NCBI GenBank assembly: GCA_026122225.1
Contig: JANEZZ010001951.1
Span: 496,001 to 560,000 of the forward strand
Source of the DNA: Heloderma charlesbogerti
Lineage: Eukaryota > Chordata > Lepidosauria > Squamata > Helodermatidae
Direction of reading: 5' to 3'
Length of the DNA: 64,000 nt
Positions 42,240 through 51,838 of this stretch are shown in pieces. Below the pieces are notes generated by a model. That model saw nothing but the letters and a program-made list of their open reading frames with translations. It searched no databases and was not told the DNA's origin. How positions within the stretch are numbered: position 1 is the first letter of the stretch; each line of letters begins with the position of its first letter. Position numbers and translations under genes: made by a program.

Positions 42240-44205
42240 TGATGAGATTTGAACTTACAGCATTACTCTCCTCCCACGGGGGTGGGGGACCTATTCGGAT
42301 GGTCCACCCCAGGAGACTGATGGAATCCAATGGATTTCTGAATGCTCTTTGGGATTTTCCAGTGGAGAGAGCTGGTGATCCAGCCAAGGCCCCAGCCTCA
42401 CTGTGGAACAGTGAGGCATGGAGGGCATCGACATGATTGCACCTGAGTGCCCTCTCGGGCACTCTGGAGCCCATTCTGCTCTCTGGTATACTGGGGAGCT
42501 GCAGTCAATGAAACAGGCTGGACGTCAGCTGGAGCGCAAATGGCCCTCTTGATCCCTGTCCCTCCTGGCTAATAAAAGCTAGCCGAAGTGGTATGACTGG
42601 GTGGGTCCAGGGAGTGATAAATGCTTCCCTACAGGAAGGGGTGGTCCCTGCTGTCCTTAAGGAGGCAGTAGTGCGGCCACTCCTGAAGAAGCCCACCCTG
42701 GACCCAATGTTATTAGACAACTACCACCCAGTCACAAATACCCCTTTTCTAGGGAAGGTACTTGAGAGGGTTGTGGCGAACCAATTGCAGGCACTCTTGG
42801 AGGATACTGATTATCTAGACCTGTTTCAGTCTGGGTTTCGTTCTGGTTACGGGACTGAATCAGCCTTGGTCGCCCTGATGGATGACCTTCATCGAGAGAG
42901 GGACAGGGGGAGTGCAACCCTATTAATTCTACTCAATCTCTCATCAGCTTTTGATACCACTGACCATGGTATCCTCCTGGATTGACTCCGTGGGATGGGT
43001 ATTGGAGGCACTGTGCTACAGTGGTTCCGGTCCTACCTACGGGGCCGATTTCAGAGAGTAACATTGGGTGACTATTCCTCGGCCCCTTGGCAATTGAGCT
43101 ATAGGTGCCGCAGGGTACCATCCTGTCCCCAATGTTGTTTAACATCTATATGAAGCCACTGGGAGCAGTCATTAGGGGATTTGGAGCTAAATGCCATCAG
43201 TATGCGGATGACACACAGCTCTATCTCCCTGTGACATCTGAATCAGTTGAGGCTGTGCAAGTCCTGAATCAGTGCCTAGACTCAGTAATGGCCTGGATGA
43301 GGGCCAATAAACTGAAGCTGAATCCTGGCAAGACAGAAGCCCTGTGGATGTGTGGTTCCCAGGTCCAGGAGATAGGCTCATTGCCTGTTCTGGATGGGGT
43401 TGCACTCCCTCTGAAAGATCAGGTCCGTAGTCTGGGGGTACTCCTAGACCCATCATTGTTGCTGGAGGCCCAAGTGTTCACGGCAGCTCGGAATGCCTTT
43501 TACCACCTTCGGCTGGTTCGCCAGCTATGGCCTCTCCTGGACAGGTATAGCTTGACCACGGTGGTACAGGCATTAGTAACCTCAAGACTGGATTAGTGCA
43601 ATGCACTCTATGTGGGGCTGCCCCTAAGGCTGGTCCGGAAGCTGGAGCTAGTGCAGAATGCAGCAGCTCAGCTGTTGTTGGCAGCTGCCCCTTTTCAGCA
43701 TGTAACTCCTTTGCTGAGGGAACTGCACTGGCTGCCTATTCGCTACCGGGCCAGGTTTAAGGTACTAGTGTACAAAGCCCTAAACAACTTGGGACCAGCA
43801 TACCTGAGAGAGAGCGCCTCCTTCCATACCAACCTGCCCGGTCACTGAGGTAATCAGAGGGCCTGTTCCTGGTGGTTCCACATGGACCGCCCGGTTGGAG
43901 TCCACCAGGAGAAGAGCCTTCAGTGTGGTGGCCCCCTTCCTGTGGAATTCCCTGCCTTTAGAGGTCAGGCAGGCGCCAACATTGTGTTCCTTCTGGCGCC
44001 TCCTGAAGACGTTGTTCTTTCAAGAGGCCTTCCTTGCATGACCAGCCGTAGTTTGTTGAACTCCACTTTGTCGGGATTTGTTTTTTTTAAAAAAAAATGT
44101 TTTAACTCTTTTAACCATTGTTTTATTCTTTTATCATGTCGTTCACTGCTCCGAAATGTTCTGATGAGGAGCAGTATATAAATATTGTAAATAAATAAAT
44201 AAAAG
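42240..44205 (+). mobile_element. L2 LINE, about 2 kb, 5'-truncated
   Basis: Plus-strand L2 starting in the spacer between endonuclease and reverse transcriptase (Val-His-Pro-Arg-Arg-Leu-Met near 42300). It runs through the reverse transcriptase to a short 3' UTR that ends CAGTATATAAATATTG and AAATAAATAAATAAAA. About 40-50 bases appear deleted near 42550. The endonuclease is absent, so it cannot move. Confidence 0.9.
42593..43848 (+). pseudogene. L2 ORF2 reverse transcriptase, broken frame
   Basis: Reverse transcriptase of the L2 clade in three open pieces. Piece 1 (42593-42985) has PLLKKPTLDP, SGFRSGYGTESALVALMDD and LSSAFDTTDHGILLD and ends at TGA (42983-42985). Piece 2 (43105-43596) is in a different frame and has PQGTILSPMLFNIYMKPLG and catalytic QYADDTQLYL. 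A shift lies between 42985 and 43105, around 43085-43104. Piece 3 (43612-43848) is in the same frame as piece 2, separated by TAG (43594-43596), and has LRELHWLPIRYRARFKVLVY. So at least two stops and one frameshift. Confidence 0.9.
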
Positions 44206-44409
44206 GAAAAACATGGGGACAAAATAGGGGTCTACTAGGGGTTAGTACCAAATACAGGGACAGTTTGATAAATAGGAATAGTTGACACCTAAAAGATGGG
44301 CTTGTATCCAATTGTATCCATCCAGCAGTGGAATGGACACCACTGGTGGAATGGATCCCCCCTGTCCCTTGCAGCCCCCATAGCCCCCAAATCTGCTCAC
44401 ATGACATAG

Positions 44410-44857
44410 GTGTCACCTATGGAGAAGATTTGTTCTCTGTTGCCCCAGAGGAAAGGATTGGAACCGATGGATGGAAATTGCAGGGATGCAGATTTCAGCA
44501 ACACATTAAGAGAAACCTTGCAAAAGTAAGAGGTGCTCAACAGCAGGACAGACGGGCTTGGGAGAGGTGGGCTCCCGTTCATCGGATGCATTAAACAGAG
44601 GCTGGATGGAAATCTGTCACGGATGCTGTACTTGCATCCTGCACTGCAGATCCTGTATTGAGCAGGAGATTGGACTGCATGTCCTCCACAGACCTTCCAG
44701 GCAGTGAATCCGCTCTGGATTTCAGTCAGAACTCTAAAGGAGCTATAGCCTCTTTAGACTTCTGACTGGTTCTGACTGAAACCCGGAGCGGATCCACTGC
44801 CCCACTGACATCAAAGCCACCAGCCCCCACTGCTTCCAGGTCTAGCCCTATTCTATA
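44410..44857 (+). mobile_element. CR1 3' fragment split by a MITE
   Basis: Contains the CR1 3' region in plus orientation: GGAGAAGATTTGTTCTCTGT, GAGGCTGGATGGAAATCTGTC, GAGCAGGAGATTGGACTGCA and the end of the tail (CTAGCCCTATTCTAT after the insertion). The MITE at 44702-44832 falls inside the tail. Confidence 0.8.
44702..44832. mobile_element. CAGTGGAGGCTGG-family hAT MITE with a deleted left arm and exact TSD
   Basis: Flanked by exact cttccagg duplications (44694-44701 and 44833-44840) in a CR1 tail. The right arm ends AAAGCCACCAGCCCCCACTG, but the left end passes from CAGTG directly into AATCCGCTCTGG. Compared with the copy at 640-817, roughly 35 bases between two CAGTG motifs are gone. Confidence 0.85.
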
Positions 44858-44859
44858 TT

Positions 44860-46016
44860 TGGGGCTAATAAGAACACGAGAAGAGGGAGAATGCCAGCCC
44901 TGCTCCTCTCTGCCATTGCTTTCGTTGCCCTCCACTTGTGGGGTTTAGCGTGCTCCCTCTCCTCACGTGTGTATTAGGCCCAGATACAGAATGCCTGAAT
45001 AGGGCTTCTGTGATTCTATGGATTCTATGAGCAACATAGCTCATTCACATGCCACCAAACTGAACTGACGAAATGTGACTGGATGTTTTGTTCAATAACC
45101 TTGCTTATAAGGATGGTCAGTGGGATGTAATCATCATTGTATAACTTGATTCTTTCTCTCTTTTTAATTTCTACATTTATGCAAAGCAGCTGCATTTTTC
45201 TTTGGCTGTTTGTTTTGTTTTGTTGCCAGTATTGCTTTATGCCTCTTCTTCTTCTTCTTCTTCTTGCTCTTGCTCTTGCTCTTCTGAGCGATGTCTGAAA
45301 CCTATATATAGTTGATATAAATTCAAAGAAATTGCATAAGGGCGGTGCATGAAATGATTGTACACAGATTTCATTTGATTTTATTAAATGCACATAACTA
45401 TGCAGAAGAAGAATTAGAACTCTGAGGGAAACAAACAAATCCCAGAATAAAATGCCACGAGGGAGGCCGTTTTGTTCTTTGAAGCTGTATGATTTCTGAT
45501 TGGCTGATTTATCACATGTGGTACAGTGCATTAATGAGTGGGGTGAGTGTGTTTTGAATTTTCTGTGTTTGCAAATTGCTTTCTTTTAATTGTGCCTGCA
45601 ATGATGAAATAAAATAGCTAAATTAGTTGAAGCAACAGACTACTGGGAAGGAAGGAGTTCTCGAAGTCAATTATTCATCAGAATTCTATCAACTAGATGC
45701 GTCGGTTAGTTCATGTTTCTGCAAAACAACAGTGCCACCTAGTGTTTTGTCTTTCCGCCTTGCTTTGGTATCAGTTTGCCAAAAGTTCTCCATGTTCTTT
45801 CATCCACCATAAAATAAAATATAAGCATAGATCGCTGAACATAAGGAGTTATTTATAGGTCTTCATGTCATGGTTAGTTAGACATGTTGCCTGGGAAATA
45901 GAAAGTGATTATAAAGTGTCATAAATCATCTTGACAGGCTGTATTTTCCCTCTTCTATAAAAATGTTTACTTATCTTTTATATGTCATCGGGAAGAGATG
46001 ACAAGGATAAGGATAA

Positions 46017-46017
<1 letters not shown>
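44860..46017. other. Largely unassigned sequence
   Basis: GATTCTATGGATTCTATGAG at about 45011-45030 looks like a CR1-type terminal repeat. (CTT)n and (TTGCTC)n tracts lie at 45243-45283; the 168-codon minus-strand frame crossing them, with an Arg-Ala-Arg-Arg run, is an artefact of these tracts. Confidence 0.5.
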
Positions 46018-46065
<48 letters not shown>

Positions 46066-46074
46066 AAAAGAAAG
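46018..46074. repeat. (GAAA)n microsatellite
   Basis: About twelve GAAA units. Confidence 0.95.
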
Positions 46075-46118
46075 ATTACATGCATGATTTCAAAAATAAT
46101 TACAACTAGGCTGTAAGT

Positions 46119-46542
46119 CTGGGGTCTCTTCCACCTCTTCTGGAACCCACCAGGCTCCCAGCCCCTCATGATTTTTTGTTGTTTCATACTTTTAAAATAT
46201 TATTTTTAAATGGGAGGCTGGCATGCTTCCCTCCAGCACTATTTGGGTTCAAAATAGTGGTTTTGTGTTTTAGAACTCAGATTCCATTTCTGTCTTGTAC
46301 TTGGGTTCTTGGGTGAATCATTTTTCTTTTAGTTTTCTCACCAGTTCGCCCTCTAATCATTTTCTCACCAGTTCGCCCTCTAAGAAATGAGTGTTTTGTG
46401 ACCTGCCATACCCTGTCCCCCCCATGGCAGTCATTTTATGAATGGGCAAGCCCCACCTTCCTGGCAGCCATTTTGCGAGAGTGCCCAAAACACACTAAAA
46501 ATTCACATGTGGCCACCAACCCAAAAAGGTTGGAGACCCCTG
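46119..46542. mobile_element. hAT-type element with exact TSD
   Basis: Ends CTGGGGTCTCTTCC and GGTTGGAGACCCCTG are inverted, flanked by exact ctgtaagt duplications (46111-46118 and 46543-46550). 424 bp, no transposase. A 25-bp exact tandem duplication (TTTTCTCACCAGTTCGCCCT... at about 46331-46381) lies inside. Same family as the element split by CR1 at 32872-36609. Confidence 0.88.
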
Positions 46543-46550
46543 CTGTAAGT

Positions 46551-46930
46551 GGTGTTCTCTCATTCTCAGTGAGGCACCCTATTTGTGGAAGTCCCTCCCG
46601 AGGGACATCAGTTCTGCCTTTTAAATAGGCTCTGGAGGACATTCATTTTACATTGCTTTTAGTTGAGAAATGTTCTATTTAAGAACTTGGGCTGCTTTGA
46701 ATTTTTAAGTGGCTGTGTTACTGCTGGTTTAACCCATGTTTTAAATGGCTTGATTTTAACATTGCTTGGCTGGTCTTTGAGATCTTTGAAACTACTGTTA
46801 TGACATATGTAACTGTATTTTATATTCTGCATTTACATTTTTATGTAAGCTGCCTTTGGAAGGGCGTCTTGTCCTCCAAGGCAGCTTAGAAATACTTAAA
46901 ATATGCATGCATGCATAAATGAAGTAAATA
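46551..46930 (+). mobile_element. LINE 3' region (L2-like)
   Basis: GGAAGTCCCTCCCGAGGGAC recalls the L2 Trp-Asn-Ser-Leu-Pro block in decayed form. The segment continues through an AT-rich UTR and ends AAGCTGCCTTTGGAAGGGCG, then an AAATACTTAAAATATGC-type terminus. Confidence 0.5.
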
Positions 46931-46934
46931 AGTA

Positions 46935-48269
46935 AGTAAGGTCAATATTTTGGGGAAGCTTTTGTCATCACTTCTTTGTCCTCATTCTTGACTGCGGCTA
47001 AGTTTAAATACGTACAACAATATTAGGCTGTAGAACTCTAAACTGCCAAAGTGTGAGAATACGGAAGATACATTTACACATCTGAGCTGTCGCAGTTAAG
47101 TTGACGGACTTTTGATCTATTCTAGCATTCGGATATTTTCTCAATTGATTTTGTACTTCTAACTTCTTGGACAGGCATAGCAACAAATATTTGTTGTGAA
47201 GAGTGAGGTCAAACTATTTGTAAGCGCATCAAACTATTATACAGTGATTTGCTGGGCAGGTTGTTAAAGGAATTTTGGTTGGTTTTATAGGAACTGTTTC
47301 ATATGTTGCAGCACTAGTACATTTGACAGTAATCTCTTGCAAATCTTATCTTGTGTTCCATAATTTTATAGAGGAACCTTAAGACAGATATAGAAGCTCA
47401 AACACTGAAAACTAGCCTTGTGTAAAGGAATAAAAACTTTGTAGTGCTTTAAAATAACCAGGATAGATGCAGACAATGAGGTGGTAGATTAAGTTTTAAA
47501 TTGTTAGGAAAGTAGATAAAGCAGTAACCAGCAAATATTTAATCCAGGTCCTTGAATTTCCATTTAGCACTGAACTGTACACACATACCTTGGCATAGGA
47601 ACAACTTCATTCAAGACAACAACTAATATAGGAAGGCATACCTGTCCTTGTTTTTTTATTTTCTGGTGGCTGTCCTGAATCAATGTATTAAGGCCGACAG
47701 TCTCTGGTAATTTTTCTAGCTTGACTTGCTCATTTTATAAGTAAGAATTAGTTCCATTCATCATGCCCAACCCTCCAAGGAATTACTTTGACTCCCAGCT
47801 GAAATGGGAGTCGTGGAAAACAAGATCACAGAAAACGTGGAGGGTGCTGGAAGCACAAGTCACAAGAAAACAGGGGTGAAAGGTCATGGGGTCACAGCAG
47901 GGGGTAGAGAATTCCAGTGGAATTACATTTCTCCCATACCTGGTATAGCCTCCTTTCTTCCAATCTGCTGGTCCTTGCAGGCATCACCTGACATACCCCA
48001 GCTGTTTATCACACAGTGAGTGGGCCTGGCTCTCTGTCTGTTGCTGTAAAGGTGGCCGAAACCTGCCACTCCAGTGTTTTTCCAGCTGGCTTTCTCTTCC
48101 TTATGCTCTGGTTCCAGGATGACCAAGACCGCGTGACTGACCAAACAGTCGAGCAGGAATTGTGTGGCCCTAGAGAGAGCACTTGGTCTTTTCCTTAAAG
48201 GCTGCAAGGTTTTGTTAAAAACACATCAAAATTTGGCACAGAAATGTGAGCATTCAAAGCTATTCATAA
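46935..48269. other. No recognised feature
   Basis: One of the longest stretches with no recognised repeat. Frames are short and overlap on both strands, and I see no exon with plausible splice sites. Confidence 0.45.
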
Positions 48270-48345
48270 AACAAAGATAAATCAGGTGGCAAGTAGCTAT
48301 GTGGCTTATTGGGGCTCCCAAGATGGTTTACAATACAAATATATG
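48270..48345 (-). mobile_element. Short LINE 3' terminus fragment
   Basis: GGGGCTCCCAAGATGGTTTA, then CAATACAAATATATG, resembling the minus-strand L2-like end. Confidence 0.4.
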
Positions 48346-48917
48346 TAGTATTTCCCAAAGTTTTGTCCCGTTCTCTCAACATTCTGTCACACGTGAGCGT
48401 AACCAAGGAACAAATTCCAAAATGGGCATGATCCTTAAATGACGGAGTCATCAGAGGTAGGGAACAAGTTCAGTTCCCGCACTCACCCACCCAGCAGTAT
48501 CCTCAAGGGCACCTCTTTAACATCTCCTGTGTAGCAGAATGTCTGCCATTCATTGCTATGGGGGAAAGAAAAGCTCTGCAGCTGAGGACAATGTTGCAGT
48601 AGGGACAAAACTGGCCAACCATTCCTGGTCTTCTGTGGTCCAGCCACCCTCCACCAAGAGGGACACCCAAATATTGGATGTGGGGCAGTAGTGGAGGAAA
48701 GCAGGTGATGCTAAGCGTTAGTGAATGTGGTTGGGGAAAGGACTGAACAATCAGTTGCTTCACCACCACCCTTGGTGGATGTCTAGCTAGCATAAATAAA
48801 CCCAATATTAAGAACAACTCTATAAGCAGCAATACAAGACCCAGCAGGAGAGACAGGTGCCAGGTCCATGTTTTCTCATGCTATTACCTGAGTCACAAAT
48901 ATAGGGTCTGTAGAAAA
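48346..48917. other. No recognised feature
   Basis: Unassigned sequence. Confidence 0.4.
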
Positions 48918-49038
48918 CCAGTATGCCTATTTGCCTTTAAGACTCCAACTCCCACAATCCTTGACCATTGACCATGGTGGCTGTGGCTTATGGGAGTTGT
49001 ACTCTAAAACATTTGGAGGGTACCAGGTTGCCTGCCCC
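48918..49038. mobile_element. CTCCAGATG-family hAT MITE, left arm reduced
   Basis: The right arm is intact (GGGAGTTGTACTCTAAAACA ... ACCAGGTTGCCTGCCCCTG). The left arm is partly lost. Confidence 0.55.
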
Positions 49039-49088
49039 TGTCCTGGGATGAAAGGTTGAAGGAACTGAGTATGTTTAACCTTGAGAAA

Positions 49089-49381
49089 CAGGGCTGGCCT
49101 TACCATTAGCCAGAGTGAGGTGGTTGCCTAAAGCAGCAGATGCTGGGAGGCAGCAGCAAGTTGCTGGTGGAAAGAGCTGTGTGCCACATGACCATCTCTG
49201 TGCCTCCTAAACTAGCTTAGCATCTTCAGGTCTGGTGGAGGAGGCCCTCTCACTGTAAGTGTTGAAGTGTTCATACTGTAAGTGTTCATCTGCCGTTCCA
49301 GTCAGCTTTTGTACCTGGAATGGGAGGGGAATGCCATCTTGTTCTTTGCGTCAGGCAGCAAAATGTCTTGGGGCAGCCCTG
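49089..49381. mobile_element. hAT-type element, CAGGGCTGGCC family, copy 3 (best ends)
   Basis: Ends CAGGGCTGGCCT and GGGGCAGCCCTG, flanked by ttgagaaa (49081-49088) and ttgagaag (49382-49389). The duplicated sequence is CR1 and rejoins correctly when the element is removed. 293 bp, no coding capacity. Confidence 0.87.
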
Positions 49382-49778
49382 TTGAGAAGAGAAGACTGGG
49401 GTGGGGGCAGGGGATGGACATGATGGCACTCTTCAGATATAAAATGCTGTTCTCTACTGCCCCAAGGGCAGGACTAGATCTAATAAGCTTAAGATACAGG
49501 AGGGTAGTTTTAGGTTGAGCATTAGTAGGGTTGCCACTTGTGAATTGCCCCAAAAAAGAGGACATGCATCACCAAAAAAGAGGACAAAAGAGGACACCTG
49601 TTTGCATAAAATTTGCATTTACTAATCTCACCATCATGTGGAAGACTGTGACCAGGTGACCTCTGTGCCTTCTCAGTCTGCTGTCCAGGTGCTGTTGATG
49701 GGCAACTTCAAGGCCCAGCTCTTCCTTCTCATGGTTCTTTACCTTTCAACCAGCCTTGGACTGGACAGCCCTTCGCAT

Positions 49779-50122
49779 TAGGGAGATTGGAGAAATCCGC
49801 AATGGATTCAAATGAGTTTGGATTTGTATGAATCCAACCTGCAGATTCCGCAGCGGACTAGCTTTTTCCAAGTCATGCAGCTTCATGAACTTGCTGACTA
49901 GGTTTTTACTTTGGGGGAAGATTAGTGCAAATGTACACTTGCGCTAATGTGCATTAGTGCAAATGCACATTAGGACTAATGCGCACCTGCATAAGTGGAA
50001 CAAACTTCTCATACATCTCTAAAAATTTCCAGTTCTGTCAGTGAATGGACAATGAAATGAAAGACACCTGATAATCCACAAAACACAGATGGAATGGATT
50101 TAACAAAATCCATATATCCCTA
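49779..50122. mobile_element. hAT-type element, TAGGGATG family, nested
   Basis: Ends TAGGGAGATTGG and CATATATCCCTA, flanked by cttcgcat (49771-49778) and cttcatac (50123-50130), which differ only by transitions. The interior has GTGCAAATGTACACTTGCGC and GTGCAAATGCACATTAG motifs as in the other copies. Confidence 0.75.
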
Positions 50123-50211
50123 CTTCATACAGAGGACGCCTTCCAAATAAAGGACAGTCTTTTGGCAGCCCTTCAAACAGAGCACTGTCCTCTGTAAAGA
50201 AGACACATGGA

Positions 50212-51654
50212 CTGGGTTCACACTACACACTAACCCATACTCAGTGGTTGAGTGTGGGTTTTTGTTGAATTATGGATTGTTTGTTGAACCGTGGGTTGGT
50301 GTGTTGTCTGAACCGAGGACATTTTCTGCTTAACAGCCACCTTTCTTAATAAAGGTGGCTCGTTAACCATGTAGGGTGGCTTATTTTTCTCAGACCAACT
50401 ACCTTGAGAACCCATGGTTTGTAGCTGTGTTGTTCAGGGTGGTGAACAAGCCACACTGCATGGTTAAGCTACCCTGCAGAAAATTTCCTGGGTTCAGACA
50501 ACACATTAACTCACGGTTCAACAACCACCCACACTCAACCACGAGTGTAGTTAGCATGTTGTGTGACTCTAGCATGTTTAGGGTGACCCATGGTGTGTTG
50601 TCCCAACCATAGGCATTGAACTCTTAGGTTAGAAGTGCCAAGATAGTGATAAATCAGTCTCGAAGGTTTACTTACAAGGAGTACTTTACTGGGTAACTGT
50701 CAGGGTTGGATCGGAGCCCATAGAGCCCCAAAGCAGTTCTGATTCTGAGGAAGAGGTAGAAACTGTGGGAGAGGAACCCGCGCGTTGTTCAGAGGCGCAG
50801 CTGGAGGGACAGCCCCTCCCTGCTCACATTCCTGAGAGTGGTAGCGACCCTGGCAGGCAGGGGGAGGGACAACTGGAGCTTCAGGATGCTAGGTGCTGGT
50901 GCAGGGACAAGTGGGAGATGGAGGGTGCCGAGAGGAGGCGCTCAGCCCTCTTGGCTTGACGTCAACAGCTGCGCCCCAATGCCCCATGGGAAAGGGGTGG
51001 ACTTTCACCTTAAGTTCAGAGGCTTCCCGCCTTTTCCCTCCAAATGGAGACCAACTGATTCCCTAATGCTAGAAACCCCAGATAGGCAGCTCTCTTAAGT
51101 TTCCCTCATTAGGCTCCTGCAATTAGCACCTGTAAGCGTCATTAGGTTGAATGGAAATAAAGCCTTGGAAAAGAGCCCTATCATCTGTGTGTTGATTCTG
51201 GCTACTTGAGGATTTCAGAAGGCAGCAAGGGTGCTCCCGACAGTAACTTACAGCACACAGGTGTACCCAATGGTTGGATCAGACAGCTCTGTGAACCATG
51301 AGCCATTGGGTCAAATGGGTTTTGTACAATACATGTTAGCAATAAGCAGCATAACAGCAGCACACGCCCCTAGCATTCATTCTCAGCATAGACTAACAGC
51401 ACTTGGTTCTCAGGCACAGCCACCCGTAGCTTTAAGGTAAACAAACTCTGCTTCTCAGGCCCATCAGTGATAAGGCATTCTCCTCATTAGCAAGGAATGC
51501 ACTGAGAAGGCTGTTATCGGCCTTTTGACTCATTTGCACATGCTCAGAGGCTTACTAGCATGGGAATTGCACCAATAATGAACTTAAGCAAGCATTATGG
51601 ATCTCTAGGCCCCTCTAACACTACAAATGACTTGGCTATGCTCCTGGGGCCAAT
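50212..51654. mobile_element. 1.4 kb insertion with exact 8-bp TSD, family unknown
   Basis: The host mariner-like end is interrupted after acacatgg (50204-50211) and continues from a second acacatgg (51655-51662), so this span is a net insertion with an exact 8-bp duplication. Its left 360 bases are self-complementary (GGGTTCACACTACACACTAA against GTTAGCATGTTGTGTGACTC) and resemble 56690-56860. Inverted ends are weak (ACTGG against the complement ATTGG). It contains a solo LTR at 50698-51242. Without the LTR it is about 0.9 kb. Confidence 0.7.
50698..51242 (+). mobile_element. Solo LTR with exact 5-bp TSD
   Basis: 545 bp bounded by TGTCAGGG and TCCCGACA, a TG...CA pair forming a short inverted repeat, and flanked by exact gtaac duplications (50693-50697 and 51243-51247). 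A polyadenylation signal AATAAA lies at 51156-51161, with the remaining 80 bases forming a plausible R/U5. No internal retroelement region or genes are present, so it is the product of LTR-LTR recombination. 5-bp duplications occur in Ty3/Gypsy and in some endogenous retroviruses; I cannot choose between them. The orientation is from the AATAAA. Confidence 0.85.
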
Positions 51655-51838
51655 ACACATGGTCACCCTAAAACTTCTTACCAATAAGAGCAGTTGGATG
51701 GTGGGCTCTCCCTCTCTGGCAGTCTTCAAGCAGAGGTTGTCCAGTCATCTTCTGAGGATGCTCTATCTCTAGATTTCCTAGATCAAACAGAGGAGTAGAT
51801 GGCCTACCAGGCTTCGGCTCTATGGCTCTGTGATTCTA

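Larger units (their letters stand above)
49528..51668. mobile_element. Mariner-like MITE, second copy, containing two further insertions
   Basis: Ends GGGTTGCCACTTGTG and CATGGTCACCC with TA on both sides (49526-49527 and 51669-51670), as in the copy at 31864-32192. Removing the insertions at 49779-50122 and 50212-51654, with one duplication each, leaves about 338 bp against 329 bp for the uninterrupted copy, which supports the reading. Shared interior: ACATGCATCACCAAAAAAGA and CTGTCCTCTGTAAAG. Confidence 0.82.
49039..51838 (+). mobile_element. CR1 LINE fragment carrying a nested insertion stack
   Basis: CR1 sequence survives in three pieces that read on from each other. 49039-49088 has GAAGGAACTGAGTATGTTTA and CCTTGAGAA. 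49382-49527 has GAGAAGACTG, ATGATGGCACTCTTCA and GGTTGAGCATTAG. 51669-51838 has AAAACTTCTTACC, GGTGGGCTCTCC, CTTCAAGCAGAGG and a GATTCTATG terminus. The order matches the intact CR1 at 32925-36298. Two separate transposon insertions account for the gaps. Confidence 0.85.

Noticed and set aside
45025..45531. 168-codon minus-strand frame with an Arg/Ala-rich stretch
   Set aside because: The basic run comes from (CTT)n and (TTGCTC)n tracts; the remainder has no family resemblance.
50698..51242. Endogenous retrovirus with genes
   Set aside because: Only one LTR is present and no internal region or gene lies on either side within the host element.
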